Origin: Gerris lacustris
Lineage: Eukaryota; Arthropoda; Insecta; Hemiptera; Gerridae
Assembly (NCBI GenBank): GCA_951217055.1
Contig: OX578278.1
Location: 41,575,115-41,639,114, forward strand
DNA: 64,000 bases
Direction of reading: 5' to 3'
Below, piece by piece: positions 1-14,900 of this stretch. Under the pieces are notes generated by a model. That model saw only the letters and a program-made list of their open reading frames with translations. It was not told where the DNA came from and did no database searches. The stretch's first letter is position 1; each line of letters opens with the position of its first letter. The position numbers and the translations under genes are program-made.

Positions 1-338
1 TTAAAAGTTACATAATATCTAATTTATAAGATTTGAAATGACCAAATAAACAATAACACGACATACTATTCTAAAAAATACTATTCTGCGTCAAAATGAC
101 CTACAAAAAATTTACGTGTAAGACTAAACAGGAGTCAAAATGACTCCGTGACTGCAGAAAAACAAACGATATGTCCTCTTTAGAATCTGAATGTGCAACT
201 GATAGAAGTGTAGAAGGGTCATTCAAGGGTGGGAGATAGCATAGCTGAGATGTGGGAGTTCTGTGTTTTACAGACACCGTGCATTCGTAGTTTAAAAAAA
301 AATGGGAGTCATTTTGACTCCAGGTTAGCTTTCTAGGG
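1..338 (-). mobile_element. piggyBac-like element end (truncated by window start)
   Basis: Bases 324-338 read, on the minus strand, CCCTAGAAAGCTAAC, next to TTAA at 339-342. This is the terminal inverted repeat start and the TTAA target known for piggyBac transposons. Inside the end are palindromic blocks around GGAGTCAAAATGACTCC (about 131-148 and 304-321), plausible subterminal repeats. The flanking TTAA lies in a repeat whose uninterrupted form CTCTTAAAGAGC is seen at about 621-632 and, inverted, near 27750 and 28035, so those sites look like empty targets. No transposase is visible; the other end is outside the window. Confidence 0.6.
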
Positions 339-342
339 TTAA

Positions 343-1165
343 AGAGCATTTCAACGATATGCATCATGAAGATGAAGGGTATTCATCACTTGTACCCCGT
401 ACCCCTGTGTACCAAAATTTTAATTTCGTAATCTCATGTAGGCAGTGACCTTCACCTTGTTTCGAAGAAAAAGTGTGTAACTATTCATCTAATTAGGATT
501 AAAGACATACCCTCAAACGGATACACTTCTTTTTAATTAAGATATAGCTATATTTTTTAATTATACCCCCCTCCTAAGTGAAAATATGATAAAACTGTAC
601 ATAACCACAATTGCTGTCCTCTTAAAGAGCTTTTCAACGATATGCATCATGAAGGATGTTCATTACTTTAACATTTGTACCCCGTACCCCTGTGTACCAA
701 AATTAAAATTTTGAATATTCATGTAGACAGTGATTTTCCCCTTGCTTTGAAGTCAAGTGTGCAAATTTTCATCGAGATCGGACTAAAACTGTAGATTTGT
801 ATAAAGAACATGCACACATGTTGACTTTTATATATGTATGGCCGCCATCTTGAATCAATATGCCCGATTGGTAAACTATTTATCAAAAGTTACTAATTTC
901 ATAAAAGGAAGCCAACTTCTGAATTTCAAGGTTCTAGTACAATTGGTTCCGTCATGTCGAATTTTGTATATAAATGGCCGCCATTTTGAATCAAGATGGC
1001 GGATTTTTAAAATATTTCTTAGCGAGCACCTAGGAGGTAAGAGGAACAAACCTACAAAATTTCATGGTCGTAGGTCCAGTGGTTTTAGAGATATCGTGAT
1101 GTGGACAGTCAGTCAGTCAGTGAGTGAGTGGGATTTTATATATATAGATATATAAATTTCTATAA
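343..1165 (+). repeat. Dispersed repeat with two internal tandem units
   Basis: Two related units of about 280 bp (from 343 and from 625) begin AAAGAGC(A/T)TTTCAACGATAT and contain GTACCCCGTACCCCTGTGTA. They are followed by two segments starting ATGGCCGCCAT (838 and 975) and a tail of AGTCAGTCAGTGAGTGAGTG and TATATATAGAT. The same units occur on the opposite strand at 27535-28066. This is a dispersed mobile-element repeat of unknown class; the open frame at 838-1155 is part of it and is not a gene. Confidence 0.6.
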
Positions 1166-1825
1166 AGCGACATTTTTTTCTGGAACCATCAATTTCGTTG
1201 TTCTCTCTCTCTCTCAATAAAAAGCTAAAAAAGTAATTGTAATCGGTTCAGTATAGCTTCAAGTATGCACGTAGCACAGACAAGCATTTGACGATAGAGA
1301 TAATTCAATCCCTTTTCCACTCGTGGGGCCTTAAAAAACGTGTAAATCAATGAAAGTCACTGAATTTATGCTCCATCACAATACTTTCTCTTTATACATA
1401 TATCAAAGTAAAAAAAAGTAATAGACATAAATATTATACCTCAAGTGAATCCGGTAATCCCATTTTATTTCAAGATAGTAAAAAAAAAAAAAATAATACT
1501 ATTTATCCGATAAATTGAAAATTTAACATAAACAATAAAAAATAAATACTAAGATATTGAAGTAGGAGGTTTATCAGAAAAGAAAATATTTATTTATAAT
1601 TATACAAAACAAATAGTTATAAAAAATAAAAATAAATAAATAAAAAATAAAAAAATAAACTTTTATCCCTCAGACATACCTACAATGTGTGTGTGAATAT
1701 ATATAATATTGTGTGTGTGTGTGTGTGATTGTGTTTACTTAAGTTTATAAATTTTACTTATTAAAATTAACGTAAACTTCCCTGTGATTTTGTTACGAAA
1801 GTTCGTAGCAAAGCATTCTAAGTAA

Positions 1826-2300
1826 TATCTGGAGGAAAAAAGGACACGAAATTATTTAATTGAATGGAAAGGCCCGGAAAATCCAGGTCTGCTTACCGAA
1901 TGATTTGCGTAATAAATGGCGCGAGCCGAGCCGAGCCCCCTATGGCTACTATTTAAGACCCAAATCGCGCTCTGACCATCACAGTCACCAACTGACCGCT
2001 CACCTCTACCTATACCTTTAACACCCCCGCTTAAGTGTTCTATTTATTTCAAATTCGTCCTCTATTTAAATTTTCGAAACTATTAACCTCAAATCAACTA
2101 TTACTATACAGTAAGTTAACAAAATATAATTTATTATATTTTAATCTCTGTGCGGATTAGAGTGTTTTAAAAAATTAGCCAGTGTTTGAATAATTTAATT
2201 TTTAAAAAGTTAACCTTCGCTTCGAAGTTAAGTCAACTTTAGCATCTTTATCCGTATTAACTTCTTGTTGATCTTCGAAGAAACAAACAACAAAACAGCT
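1826..2300 (+). promoter_or_regulatory. Promoter and 5' UTR of cytochrome b5-like copy A
   Basis: A TATA-like TATTTAAG lies at 1950-1957. About 30 bp downstream is CATCACAGTCACC (around 1977-1989), a fair initiator, putting the start near 1981 and the 5' UTR at about 320 nt. The block from GGACACGAAATT through GGCCCGGAAAAT, ATGGCGCGAG, GAGCCCCCTAT and the TATA box is conserved in copy B (36165-36420) while the surrounding DNA has drifted. That supports a functional core promoter; the exact start is inferred. Confidence 0.6.
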
Positions 2301-4024
2301 ATGGCACCAAACAACTTTGCTAAGTAAGTTTAAATTTCTTTTAAAATAATTATAATTGATTATAGAATAACATATATAGATTTATAATTTTAATTTATTT
2401 TTATAATTAATTATATTTCATTATAGCGTTTTTTTTTTAATAATTTTAATTTTATTATATTGTGATAGTTCAATTATTATATAATAAATAATAATTATTA
2501 TTTTTTTAAGTAAATGTATTAAAGTTACATACATTTTTTAATAATATAATTATGACATTTTTTCAAAGGCTCAAAATTTATAGTTTTGTCTACAAAAAAA
2601 ATTATAATTAAAAGTAAAGGTCCGTTAATTATTATATCACCCATAATTTCTCTTTAAACAAACTAAAATTATAATATTATATATGTGTGTAGTGTGTAAG
2701 TGTATACACATTACACAACACACATGTATAAGTTGTTCTATTATTTTTGTAAATAATTGCGTTCTTGTTTTCTGAAAATTAAAGCTGGTTGGGGACCAAG
2801 TAATAAGAAGGAAATCGGTCTTTATAAAAATGCATAATGTGATTAAAAAACTGATTTCATTTTTCATTCTTTGAGTAAATTCCATGCAATTTTCAAAATA
2901 TACAAATAATTTAATCATTCTCAAGTGACTATCATAAGGACTATCATAGAATATTTTTAACCAGTTCTAAATCTGACTATTGCATTAGAACGATTGTACT
3001 AACTAAAACATTTGTGTAATTATATCAACTTATTAGTTTTATAATATTAATGATTTATTTTTTATTCGTAAATAAAATGCACATAGTGTACAGTTTTTGC
3101 ATGTAAAATAAATATAAAAAAACTTACTTTACCTATAATAATTGTCAATTTTAAAATCTACATTTATAACCATTGGTAAACTTTGGAAAAATTTCTTGTC
3201 TAACATATATGTTTTTTTGTTTGTTAAAATAGAATGGTACCCCAAGAATGGGAGGTGAACTGCTGCCAGCAGACAGACAAGGAGATCAGCATGGCTGAAG
3301 TATCTAAGCATGACAGCGTCGAAAATTGTTGGGTTATATTATTCAATGAAGTCTACGATTTGACTCCATTCATATCCATGGTAAGAAAAGAAATTTCAAA
3401 TACAATTTTTAATTTCAATTCAACAAACAATATTAATTAATTAACTACGGGAAACAGACAGTGAAAAATACACTCCTGTGCCGGGATTTGAACCACGGGC
3501 CTCTATATGTCTGTTTCCCGTAGTTAATAATAATTATAATTTGATTTAAATTAAAATTTAACTTTCCGTAGTATGAAAACTACCAAAAACTTAAAAATTG
3601 AATATTAATTAATTAAAAATTATATCACAGTACAGAAGTGTGGTACATTTGTCTTATAAGATCAAGGCAAATTTTAACTAATGATTTGAAAATTCGTGTG
3701 TGATAGGAAATCATTGATTTTTTATTTTTTTTATTAATGAATCCTCATCCTAATTATTTTTGTTCATTATAATTTAGTACATGCAAAGAAATTTTTGTAG
3801 AAAATAATATATAAGAATCTATACCCTTAAACTATTTTAACTAATGAACAACTCTTTTTTTGTTATAGCATCCTGGTGGAATGGAGATTCTGATGGAAAG
3901 TGCTGGTCGTGATGCTACCTTCGCTTACCTAGAGGTTGGTCACAACAAGGAGGGCCTTAAACTTCTATCACACTTGAGACTGGGTGTCCTACCGGAGTCT
4001 GAGAGACTTCCACAGCTCTGGTAA
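2301..4024 (+). CDS. Cytochrome b5-domain protein, copy A (3 exons)
   Basis: Exons 2301-2323, 3233-3380 and 3869-4024 join in phase (GCT AA|A ATG; ATG|CAT) into a 108-residue protein beginning MAPNNFAKMVPQEW; introns are 909 and 488 bp with GTAAG donors and AG acceptors. A cytochrome b5 heme-binding domain spans roughly residues 25-95: AEVSKHD, NCWVILFNEVYDLTPF, then HPGG (His58) and EVGH (His82). The 24-residue spacing of the two histidines is the usual one for the paired axial heme ligands. The protein ends LPESERLPQLW, with no hydrophobic C-terminal anchor and no signal peptide, so it is probably a soluble electron carrier; its redox partner is unknown. The start is supported by conservation of exon 1 and the promoter in copy B. 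Candidate polyadenylation signals lie downstream, e.g. AATAAA at 5290. Membership of the b5 fold is clear; the specific role is not. Confidence 0.92.
3441..3527. mobile_element. 87-bp MITE with 20-bp perfect terminal inverted repeats
   Basis: The arms 3441-3460 and 3508-3527 are exact reverse complements (TTAACTACGGGAAACAGACA). The 47-bp interior on the minus strand contains GTGGTTCAAATCCCGGC, which matches a tRNA B box. It sits in intron 2 of copy A and has no counterpart in intron 2 of copy B, so it inserted after the duplication. Confidence 0.7.
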
Positions 4025-6532
4025 TATTCAGATGCACCGACCGACGATTCAAAGCAAGCAACCTGACTAACGATCTGATGAATGTGATACTCAAACAAAT
4101 CTGGTCAAAATCAGTTGACCTAACGTAGCTGACTAATGCATGCTCTCATAAGCATGATTTATCAAATTATAAGCTGATGCATACTCTTTCTTATAAGCAT
4201 GATAAATCATATAAGCTGATTTATCCTCTGAAAAGTCTTCTCATCATCTTATAATAATGATTCATCTTTTTTCAAGCAAGATGTATCAAAATTCATAAAG
4301 AGTTTTTGAATAATGATGACTTCTACTGATTCATTAGAATTAATGAGATTTCTCACCGGTTGTTTCCTGATCTGAGAGATAATTCAAGCTTGGTTTTGTA
4401 CATTTAATTTAATTTTTTACTTACTATTTTATTTATTTCGCAATTTCATCCCTGATTTTTAATTTTTTATTTTATCTAATGTGCCATTTTAATATTAGTC
4501 GATTTTAATTTTAATCTGCATTATCTTAAATTCAATAGACACTACTTGTTTTATTAAAAGAACATATTATTTTAACCCTCTTACTAAGAATGTCAATATC
4601 TATAAATTTTTACACTTAAAAATTTTAAGGCATAATTTTAACACATAAAAACATAATAATTTTTACACTTAAAAATTTTAAGGCATAATTTTAACTTAAA
4701 AATTATGCCTTAAAACACAAAACACAATTAATATTCCAACATCTTTTCTTTAATATTCTTCAATCAATTTATTTGTTTATCCTTTTTATATGGAATTTTT
4801 AATATCATGTGTATATTTTTTCAACAATTATTCTTCATTGGAAATAAGTTATTATATATTTAAAAAAAAGTAAGAAAAGTTAAAAAAAAGAAGCAATACT
4901 TATTTAACAAATTCTTCTTCGTGGTCTGTCATCAACATAAAAACAATGGAGTTATGCCTTTTGATCAAGACATTTAACTGTAACATTTATTTATTTTTAT
5001 TTCATTTTAATCTTAATTTATACATTATAATAAATGTTAGTACAAGAGAGGCAAAGCTCAACATGATGTCTCTTGGTGGCCTGTCCTCTAATGATGATTA
5101 TAATAAATATCGTCTTCTTAATTTAACTCTCTTGATAATAATTTTCTTCTAAATTTTCTAAATTTCTTGATAATAATTTTTCATAATTATTTAAATATAT
5201 ACATATACATTATTCTAAAAAGATTAATTAGTACATTAATATTTAATTAATAAATTAGATTAATATTTAACTATTTTCTTTATAAATTCAATAAAAAAAA
5301 AATTATTGGTTACTTAGAGGCGCCCTACCATACTTCCTTGGTCACACTCATATTTATTTCTTAACTTTATAGAACTACGGACGTAAATAAAATAAATAAA
5401 AATAAAAATAAAACGAAATTTTAACATATTATAATATTATACATAATTTTAAAATTTATCAAGGTAAAATTATATTATATAAATCATCGTAAAATGTTCT
5501 TAAAAATTAAAATTGAACCTCAAAAATATCCTAGTGAATTAAGTAGATAATTGATGAATAATTTATGAAATTAATAATTAATTTGGCAAATATTATTCAC
5601 TGATTAATTAGGCAAATATTAAATAAAAGTATATAAATAATTACTGTTAATTAAATACGCACACAATAAATGCGGATTGAATAATTAATCAATCATTACC
5701 ATTATTAATCAATAACAAATATTTATAAATTATATCTTGTTAATTACCTATTAAATAAAATTTAAAAAATTGTGAAACGTAAAATTATCTAATTACTAAT
5801 TTTTGAGAAATTAATAACTGATTAACTGATCAGTGATAAAAAAAAAAATTAAATTATATATATAATAAATATATATATATAATCAGTTAAAATAATTTTC
5901 CGAGTTGATAATTAATAGGTTTTCTTTAAAAACAAAAATTAATAATATAGAACTATAATTTATCAATTGAACCATGTTTTGTATAAATTCATAATTTAAT
6001 ATAAGGCGATTGTGTCACATAAAATTATTGCTATTTTTAATTGTTGTTATTTTTAATTAAGAAACAAATTGTTATCATAAAATAATAATAAAAAAGGGAA
6101 GGTTTGTTTTCACTTATAATCAATATTTATTTTTTTTATTTTTTTATATTTTTTGTTTATAGTTTTTGTTTTTATTTCAATTGCATTAATTTATTAACTT
6201 ATATTTCATTCTCTTTTTGAAATCATATGTATATTATCAGATGTAAATAACTCAACATAACTTTAATTTTTTAAATTTAATTTATCAATTTAAAACTGCG
6301 TTTTATAGTTATCAAGTTCTTCTTTTGGTAGTTGTTATAAAACATGTTATATTGGTTATTAGTTCCTTTGAGTTGTTTGCTATTTTATATTTTTTTTAAT
6401 CAATCTAAATGTTTTCATTTTAATTTTTTACTTTTTTCCATTTATCCTTCTTTATAATTTTTTTTTTTTTTTAATTCAATAGCATTTATTTATTTATAAA
6501 CTTAATTCTCTTTTTGAAATCATATGTATATT
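4025..6532 (+). other. 3' UTR and conserved downstream flank of copy A
   Basis: No gene is seen here. About 4025-4380 is nearly identical to 46067-46420, and shorter conserved blocks recur as far as 6100, for example GGTGGCCTGTCCTCTA near 5076 and CTTCCTTGGTCA near 5333. The first part is probably 3' UTR. A duplicated 50-bp stretch at 4608-4700 ends in a small hairpin around GGCATAATTTT. The rest is AT-rich. Confidence 0.5.
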
Positions 6533-6890
6533 AGCAAATGTATATAACTCAATATAACTTTAATATCAAATGTATATAACTCAATATAACTTTAATATCA
6601 AATTTATATAAATCAATATAACTTTAATATCAAATGTATATAACTCAATATAACTTTAATATCAAATGTATATAACTCAATATAACTTTAATATCAAATG
6701 TATATAACTCAATATAACTTTAATATCAAATGTATATAACTCAATATAACTTTAATATCAAATGTATATCTCAATATAACTTTAATATCAAATGTATATA
6801 ACTCAATATAACTTTAATATCAAATGTATATAACTCATTATAACTTTAATATCAACTGTATGTAACTCAATATAACTTTAATTTTTTTTA
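6533..6890 (+). repeat. 32-bp minisatellite, about 11 copies
   Basis: The unit ATCAAATGTATATAACTCAA followed by TATAACTTTAAT is repeated head to tail with few changes; one copy has a short deletion and the last copies are degenerate. The homologous position of unit B (about 49020-49040) has a single degenerate copy, so the array expanded in unit A only. Copies abut with no spacers, so it is not CRISPR-like. Confidence 0.9.
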
Positions 6891-7084
6891 TTTAATTTAT
6901 TGATTTAAAACTGTATTTTATAGTTAACAAGTTCTTCTTTTGGTAGTTTTTATAAAACATGTTATATTGGCCATTAGTTCCTTCGAATTGTTTCTCTATT
7001 TTATATTTTTTAATAAATCTAAATGTTTTTCTTTTAATTGATTTTCTTTTTTTTACTTTATTCTATTTATCCTTTTTTTATTTT

Positions 7085-7640
7085 CGGGTGTTAAAGCCCT
7101 GAAACCAAACCTAATTGAGGAAACCCATGTTGGATAAAGAATTCTCTCCCTGGCCCTTTACTCTGAGCAGACTGACGGACACACAAAAAGTCAGCAGCCT
7201 GTTCAGAGACAGTCCCTTAAACTCATCTAAGAAAACTATTGACATTCCAAAAGTCTGCTATCTAAAAGGCAGAAGAAAGTTTATGTTTTTAAAAGTTTCT
7301 GCAACCAAGAGTAAAACAAACTGGAAAGTAACTAAGACGAATTAAAAATTAAGACCAAAAAATGAATATGATTATCGGCAATAGTGTTACCAACGTAATT
7401 AGATCCAACATAGTTAAAACTCATTTTCTCATATGTCTGTACACCCCCATCCAAGTTGGATTTCAGATAGGACAAGAGTTGAGGGGGGATGGTCATTGCA
7501 TGCTGTATTTGGAGGTAGGTAACATGAGTATATCGAGAGGATTGAATTACCACCTGAATACACAACTTTGCTCTCTGTTAACTTACAGTTTTTATGCAAG
7601 TGTGAGAGAGCTGCGTGAATCCATGGGGGCAAACATTTGA
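7085..7640 (+). other. More balanced-composition stretch with an unrecognised ORF
   Basis: Composition is less AT-rich than the neighbourhood. From the ATG at 7127 there are 72 codons to a stop at 7345, giving a Lys- and Ser-rich product (MLDKEFSPWPFTLSRL...). No domain, splice partner or promoter is recognised. It lies just past the right edge of duplication unit A. It may be a decayed mobile-element fragment or an exon; a real gene is possible but unproven. Confidence 0.2.
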
Positions 7641-10546
7641 GTGGAGTGGATTACACAATTGTAAAGCAAAAGTTAATGGTTTATTATGAGATTTTTTTTT
7701 TAATTCCTTTGTTTATCAAATATATATGACATACAAAATATTAGATAATGATATAATAAAAAAATCCATCAAGTACTTGCCCAGCAAGTTTCTAAAAGGG
7801 TTTCTTCGGTCATAGGAATTCATAAGTACATTATTTTTTTTTATTTTTTTTTTTTTAACAAAAATATGTATAAAAATTAACTTTTAAGAAACAAGGTGTG
7901 CATATATTATCCATTACTATCTTTGGTAGTATACACTAATTTGGTTATTTTAGAGGTAAAATTGCCTAAAATTGTGGAAACACGATAGATTTTTGTGAAC
8001 CAAATTTTAATATCTTTAAAATGATACCCAACTTCGAATTTTCAAATGACAAAAATTTTGGGGCTACCGAGTTACGGCCCCCTAAAATTTCACTTTTTTT
8101 TAGATCAACTCCCAGACATTTCACTGGACCTTATTTATGTATTTTTGCCCTTTTTTAGGACCTATCCTAATGGGGTAGTGCAGGGGGGGGGGGACATTTT
8201 GGGTTTGTCTTAATTTTGTGGGGGTAAAATGGCCGCCATTTTGGAAACGCGATATATATTTGTAATCTACATTTCAATACCTTTGAAATGATACCCTACT
8301 TGAAAATTACAAAAAATATAAAATATTGCAATCTATTCGCAATTGATCGCAATCGCAGATCGCAGAAATTTGGAGTGGTTTTTTTTTGTGGTTACCGACT
8401 TAATAAGAGGGCTTACAAGTAAAGGGTATATTTACCCGGATTTAAAATGCTTCACCGAACCTACTAGTATGGTTTCATTGGATTTAAAGAGATTACTTTA
8501 CATTTTCCTTTCTTATACATACAGTACTAGTAATAGTAAGACTGTATGGAATTTAAATTATGTTGTGGAATAACACGGTTCAAGGTACCTTGAGTTCAAC
8601 AAATCGGTACAATCTCGAACAAAACTTTCCCATATGCATACGGAATATAAGTTTAAATCTACATATTGTAACATTATTTGCTTATCTACAGCGTGTCCCC
8701 TGGCTCAGGTTGCCAATACGCGTAATGACAAAAAATCAAACATTTTCGAAGAAACGTGACTATTCATAGCCTATGCTTGTTCTCAAATGAAGATTTATAG
8801 TATTACTTTTTGTTCAAAGTGTACCCTCCACCCAAAAAATCAATTTTCTATAATCGTACAAGAAGTAACCGGATCAAATTTGGACTATTCAAGAAAAAAC
8901 TATTCTTTATAATTGTTTTAAGGTATTATTTTTAAAAATAAAAATGTCTAAATTCGAATTGTAAAAAATTATAATATTTCTGTTAAAATGAATTATTATT
9001 ATAACTTTATCACTACAGCAGTATCCTACCCCTATTTCGCTGGAAAGGAAAGGATATGTCTAGCACTGAGGTCTCTTTTCCTATATTCTCTTTATCCAGC
9101 GTTTTTTTAACATTTCATGTTTACATCTCACTTTGTTTTTGAGGTATGTACTTCAATTTTCCTGACATAAAAATGATTAGACTAACAACGTTTTGACATT
9201 TTCATGTTTAGGAGGTCTGTAATCCAGTCTCCAGCTGTAGTGCCTTCCTCTACCGCGCTTCGTATAGGGCCGAAGAAAGTCGAAAAGATTTATACGTGTG
9301 ACAGGGAGTTAGGAAAGTACAGGAGGTTGCCATCAACTCTCAGCCCTCTCGGCCTACCTAGTATGAAGGCATATTAACAATTCGTATTCGTAGAAGGCGG
9401 GCCGGTGCCTTTGAATTCAGTCGTTTGTAATCAAGCCGTGGCTTGATTATCTTCCATCTACTTTTATCAATTACTTGAATAAATTACCGATTATATTTCA
9501 TTTTATGTTGGTAGTTTACGCAGAGCGAAAACATGAAAATGTCTCACTGTCTTGCGGACTCGTATGCAAGAAGTTTGGTCTTATTTCTTTCAAATTGGCC
9601 AAGCCCCCTAGTTTATTTTATTAATAAGTGTTTAAACAGTAGACCTTTAACATTTCGGTGTAAACATTCCGCTGGAAGTTAATATTTATAAATATCTCTA
9701 TCATTGAAGCGAGCGTAATGCAATCAATATTAGATAGTTAATCATGATGCGTTGATATAGTAAAAGTATATGATTTTAATAGAGAACCGCATAGATGGGG
9801 TGAGCATTTCTACATATTCCTTTACTTACATGTTCAGGCTATCTTCATTTGAACTATTATAAAATGTATCACTTCGCTACCCAAAAACTTCTGCATTTAT
9901 CAAGTTTAAATTTTACATGCCTGTTTTAATTGTACCTTAGACGATATAAAAGAAGTTTTATTAACATCGTTAGTTAGAAAGTGATATATCGGTAAAAACG
10001 TTGTATTCTCTATTTTAAACGTTTAGGTCCGCTTTAATAGTTATAACGACCTATATTAATTCATAGTGGTAGTATTAATTCATGTAAGTTTTACTAAAAA
10101 ATGTTCGTCTCTTCGAATAGGTGATGATGGAATCTTTTCCCGTCCTAAAATTCCAATTTTACATTTGAACCTTTCGTTTACGCGTGAACTCGTGGACGGA
10201 TCACGCTGTCCAACGAACTTAGCCTGAGCATTAGTGAAAGGAATTCAAATATCAAATTTCAGCCAAATCGTTCAATTTTTACTCAAGTTACACACACGTA
10301 ACGATACACACAGACAGATAAGATGCATATAGTTTGTTGAATGTAAGAAGCTCGCTTCAATTATAATTCCTAGTAAGTTTAACTGTTAGATTAAAATGTA
10401 ATTATAAATTAAGGTAGGCGATTTCCTGCCACTTGCAGTAAAGTACGCATGTTATTCTGTGACGATAAACCAAACTATTTCCTAATGCGTGCTTCGATAT
10501 TTAGCAATTCTTCTTCCTAAGCGCTATTTAAATACATAGGTACTAA
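7641..10546. other. Intergenic DNA with decayed repeats
   Basis: No gene is seen. Two related segments start near 7960 and 8222 (GGAAAC(A/G)CGATA followed by AAATGATACCC). A mariner-type terminus, ACAGCGTGTCCCCTGGCTCA, starts at about 8689 and resembles the ends of the palindrome at 12691-14873. About 10098-10340 is a dispersed repeat shared with 31440-31700 (TAAAATTCCAATTTTA, TCCAACGAACT, then CACACAGACAGA). A short palindrome (AATCAAGCCGTGGCTTGATT) lies near 9430. Confidence 0.45.
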
Positions 10547-11035
10547 TATATTCTTAATTCCATTCCATGGTCTTACGGGTGTAAATAAAAACTGAGTTTT
10601 CATTCTTTTCGACCCTACTTGAGTCAACCCCATTATCAAGCTTTAAATCATTGTTCAGCTACTTAACTTGGTGTATTAGTGGTAATTATTTGCTCAGCAA
10701 TGTAATGCAATTGTCACTAAAAGTTATTTGTAGTCATGATTTATTTAAAATATTAACAATATTTTCTTAAAATAGTTTATAAAGATTTATTTTTTATTAA
10801 CTCACAAATAGACGGATTTTCTCTTCGAAAAAAGATTTCTATCATGACAAAAAAATAGATAAGTTTTAGAGACAAACGCAGTACTCTGCTGAGCAAATGA
10901 CCACCACCAGTACACCAAGTTGAGTAGGGGATTAACTTGGATGTTCTATAATGACCCAAGAGGGGTTGAAATATCGTAAAAGAAAACAAAAACTTCGTTT
11001 TTATTTATACCCGTAAGACCAACGAGTGGAATTCA

Positions 11036-11040
<5 letters not shown>
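10547..11040. mobile_element. Foldback element, about 185-bp arms
   Basis: The left arm begins TATATTCTTAATTCCATTCC, then GGTCTTACGGGTGTAAATAA. The reverse complement of the right end reads TATATTCTGAATTCCACTCG, then GGTCTTACGGGTATAAATAA. Similarity runs inward through AACTTGGTGTA and ATTTGCTCAGCA to about 10740 and 10845, leaving a loop of about 100 bp. The right end runs straight into a (TA)n array. Confidence 0.75.

Positions 11041-11106
<66 letters not shown>
11038..11106. repeat. (TA)n microsatellite
   Basis: Uninterrupted TA dinucleotides directly abutting the foldback element at 10547-11040. Confidence 0.98.

Positions 11107-14873
<3,767 letters not shown>

Positions 14874-14900
<27 letters not shown>

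Larger units (their letters stand above)
1366..7080 (+). repeat. Segmental duplication, unit A
   Basis: The block begins with TTTATGCTCCATCACAATAC and is collinear with unit B (35811-49245), which starts TTTATGCTCCATGACAATAC. Matching stretches are the promoter (1826-2060), the three exons, the 3' flank (4025-4380), blocks near 4560, 5040, 5310, 5490 and 5940-6100, and the end at 6895-7080. The copies differ by many indels, so the duplication is not recent. Confidence 0.85.

Noticed and set aside
838..1155. 105-codon open frame
   Set aside because: It runs through a dispersed repeat (two ATGGCCGCCAT segments and a GTCAGTCAGTGAGTGAG tail); no protein features.
6533..6890. CRISPR-like direct repeats
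   Set aside because: Units are head to tail without unique spacers, in a eukaryotic genome; a minisatellite.
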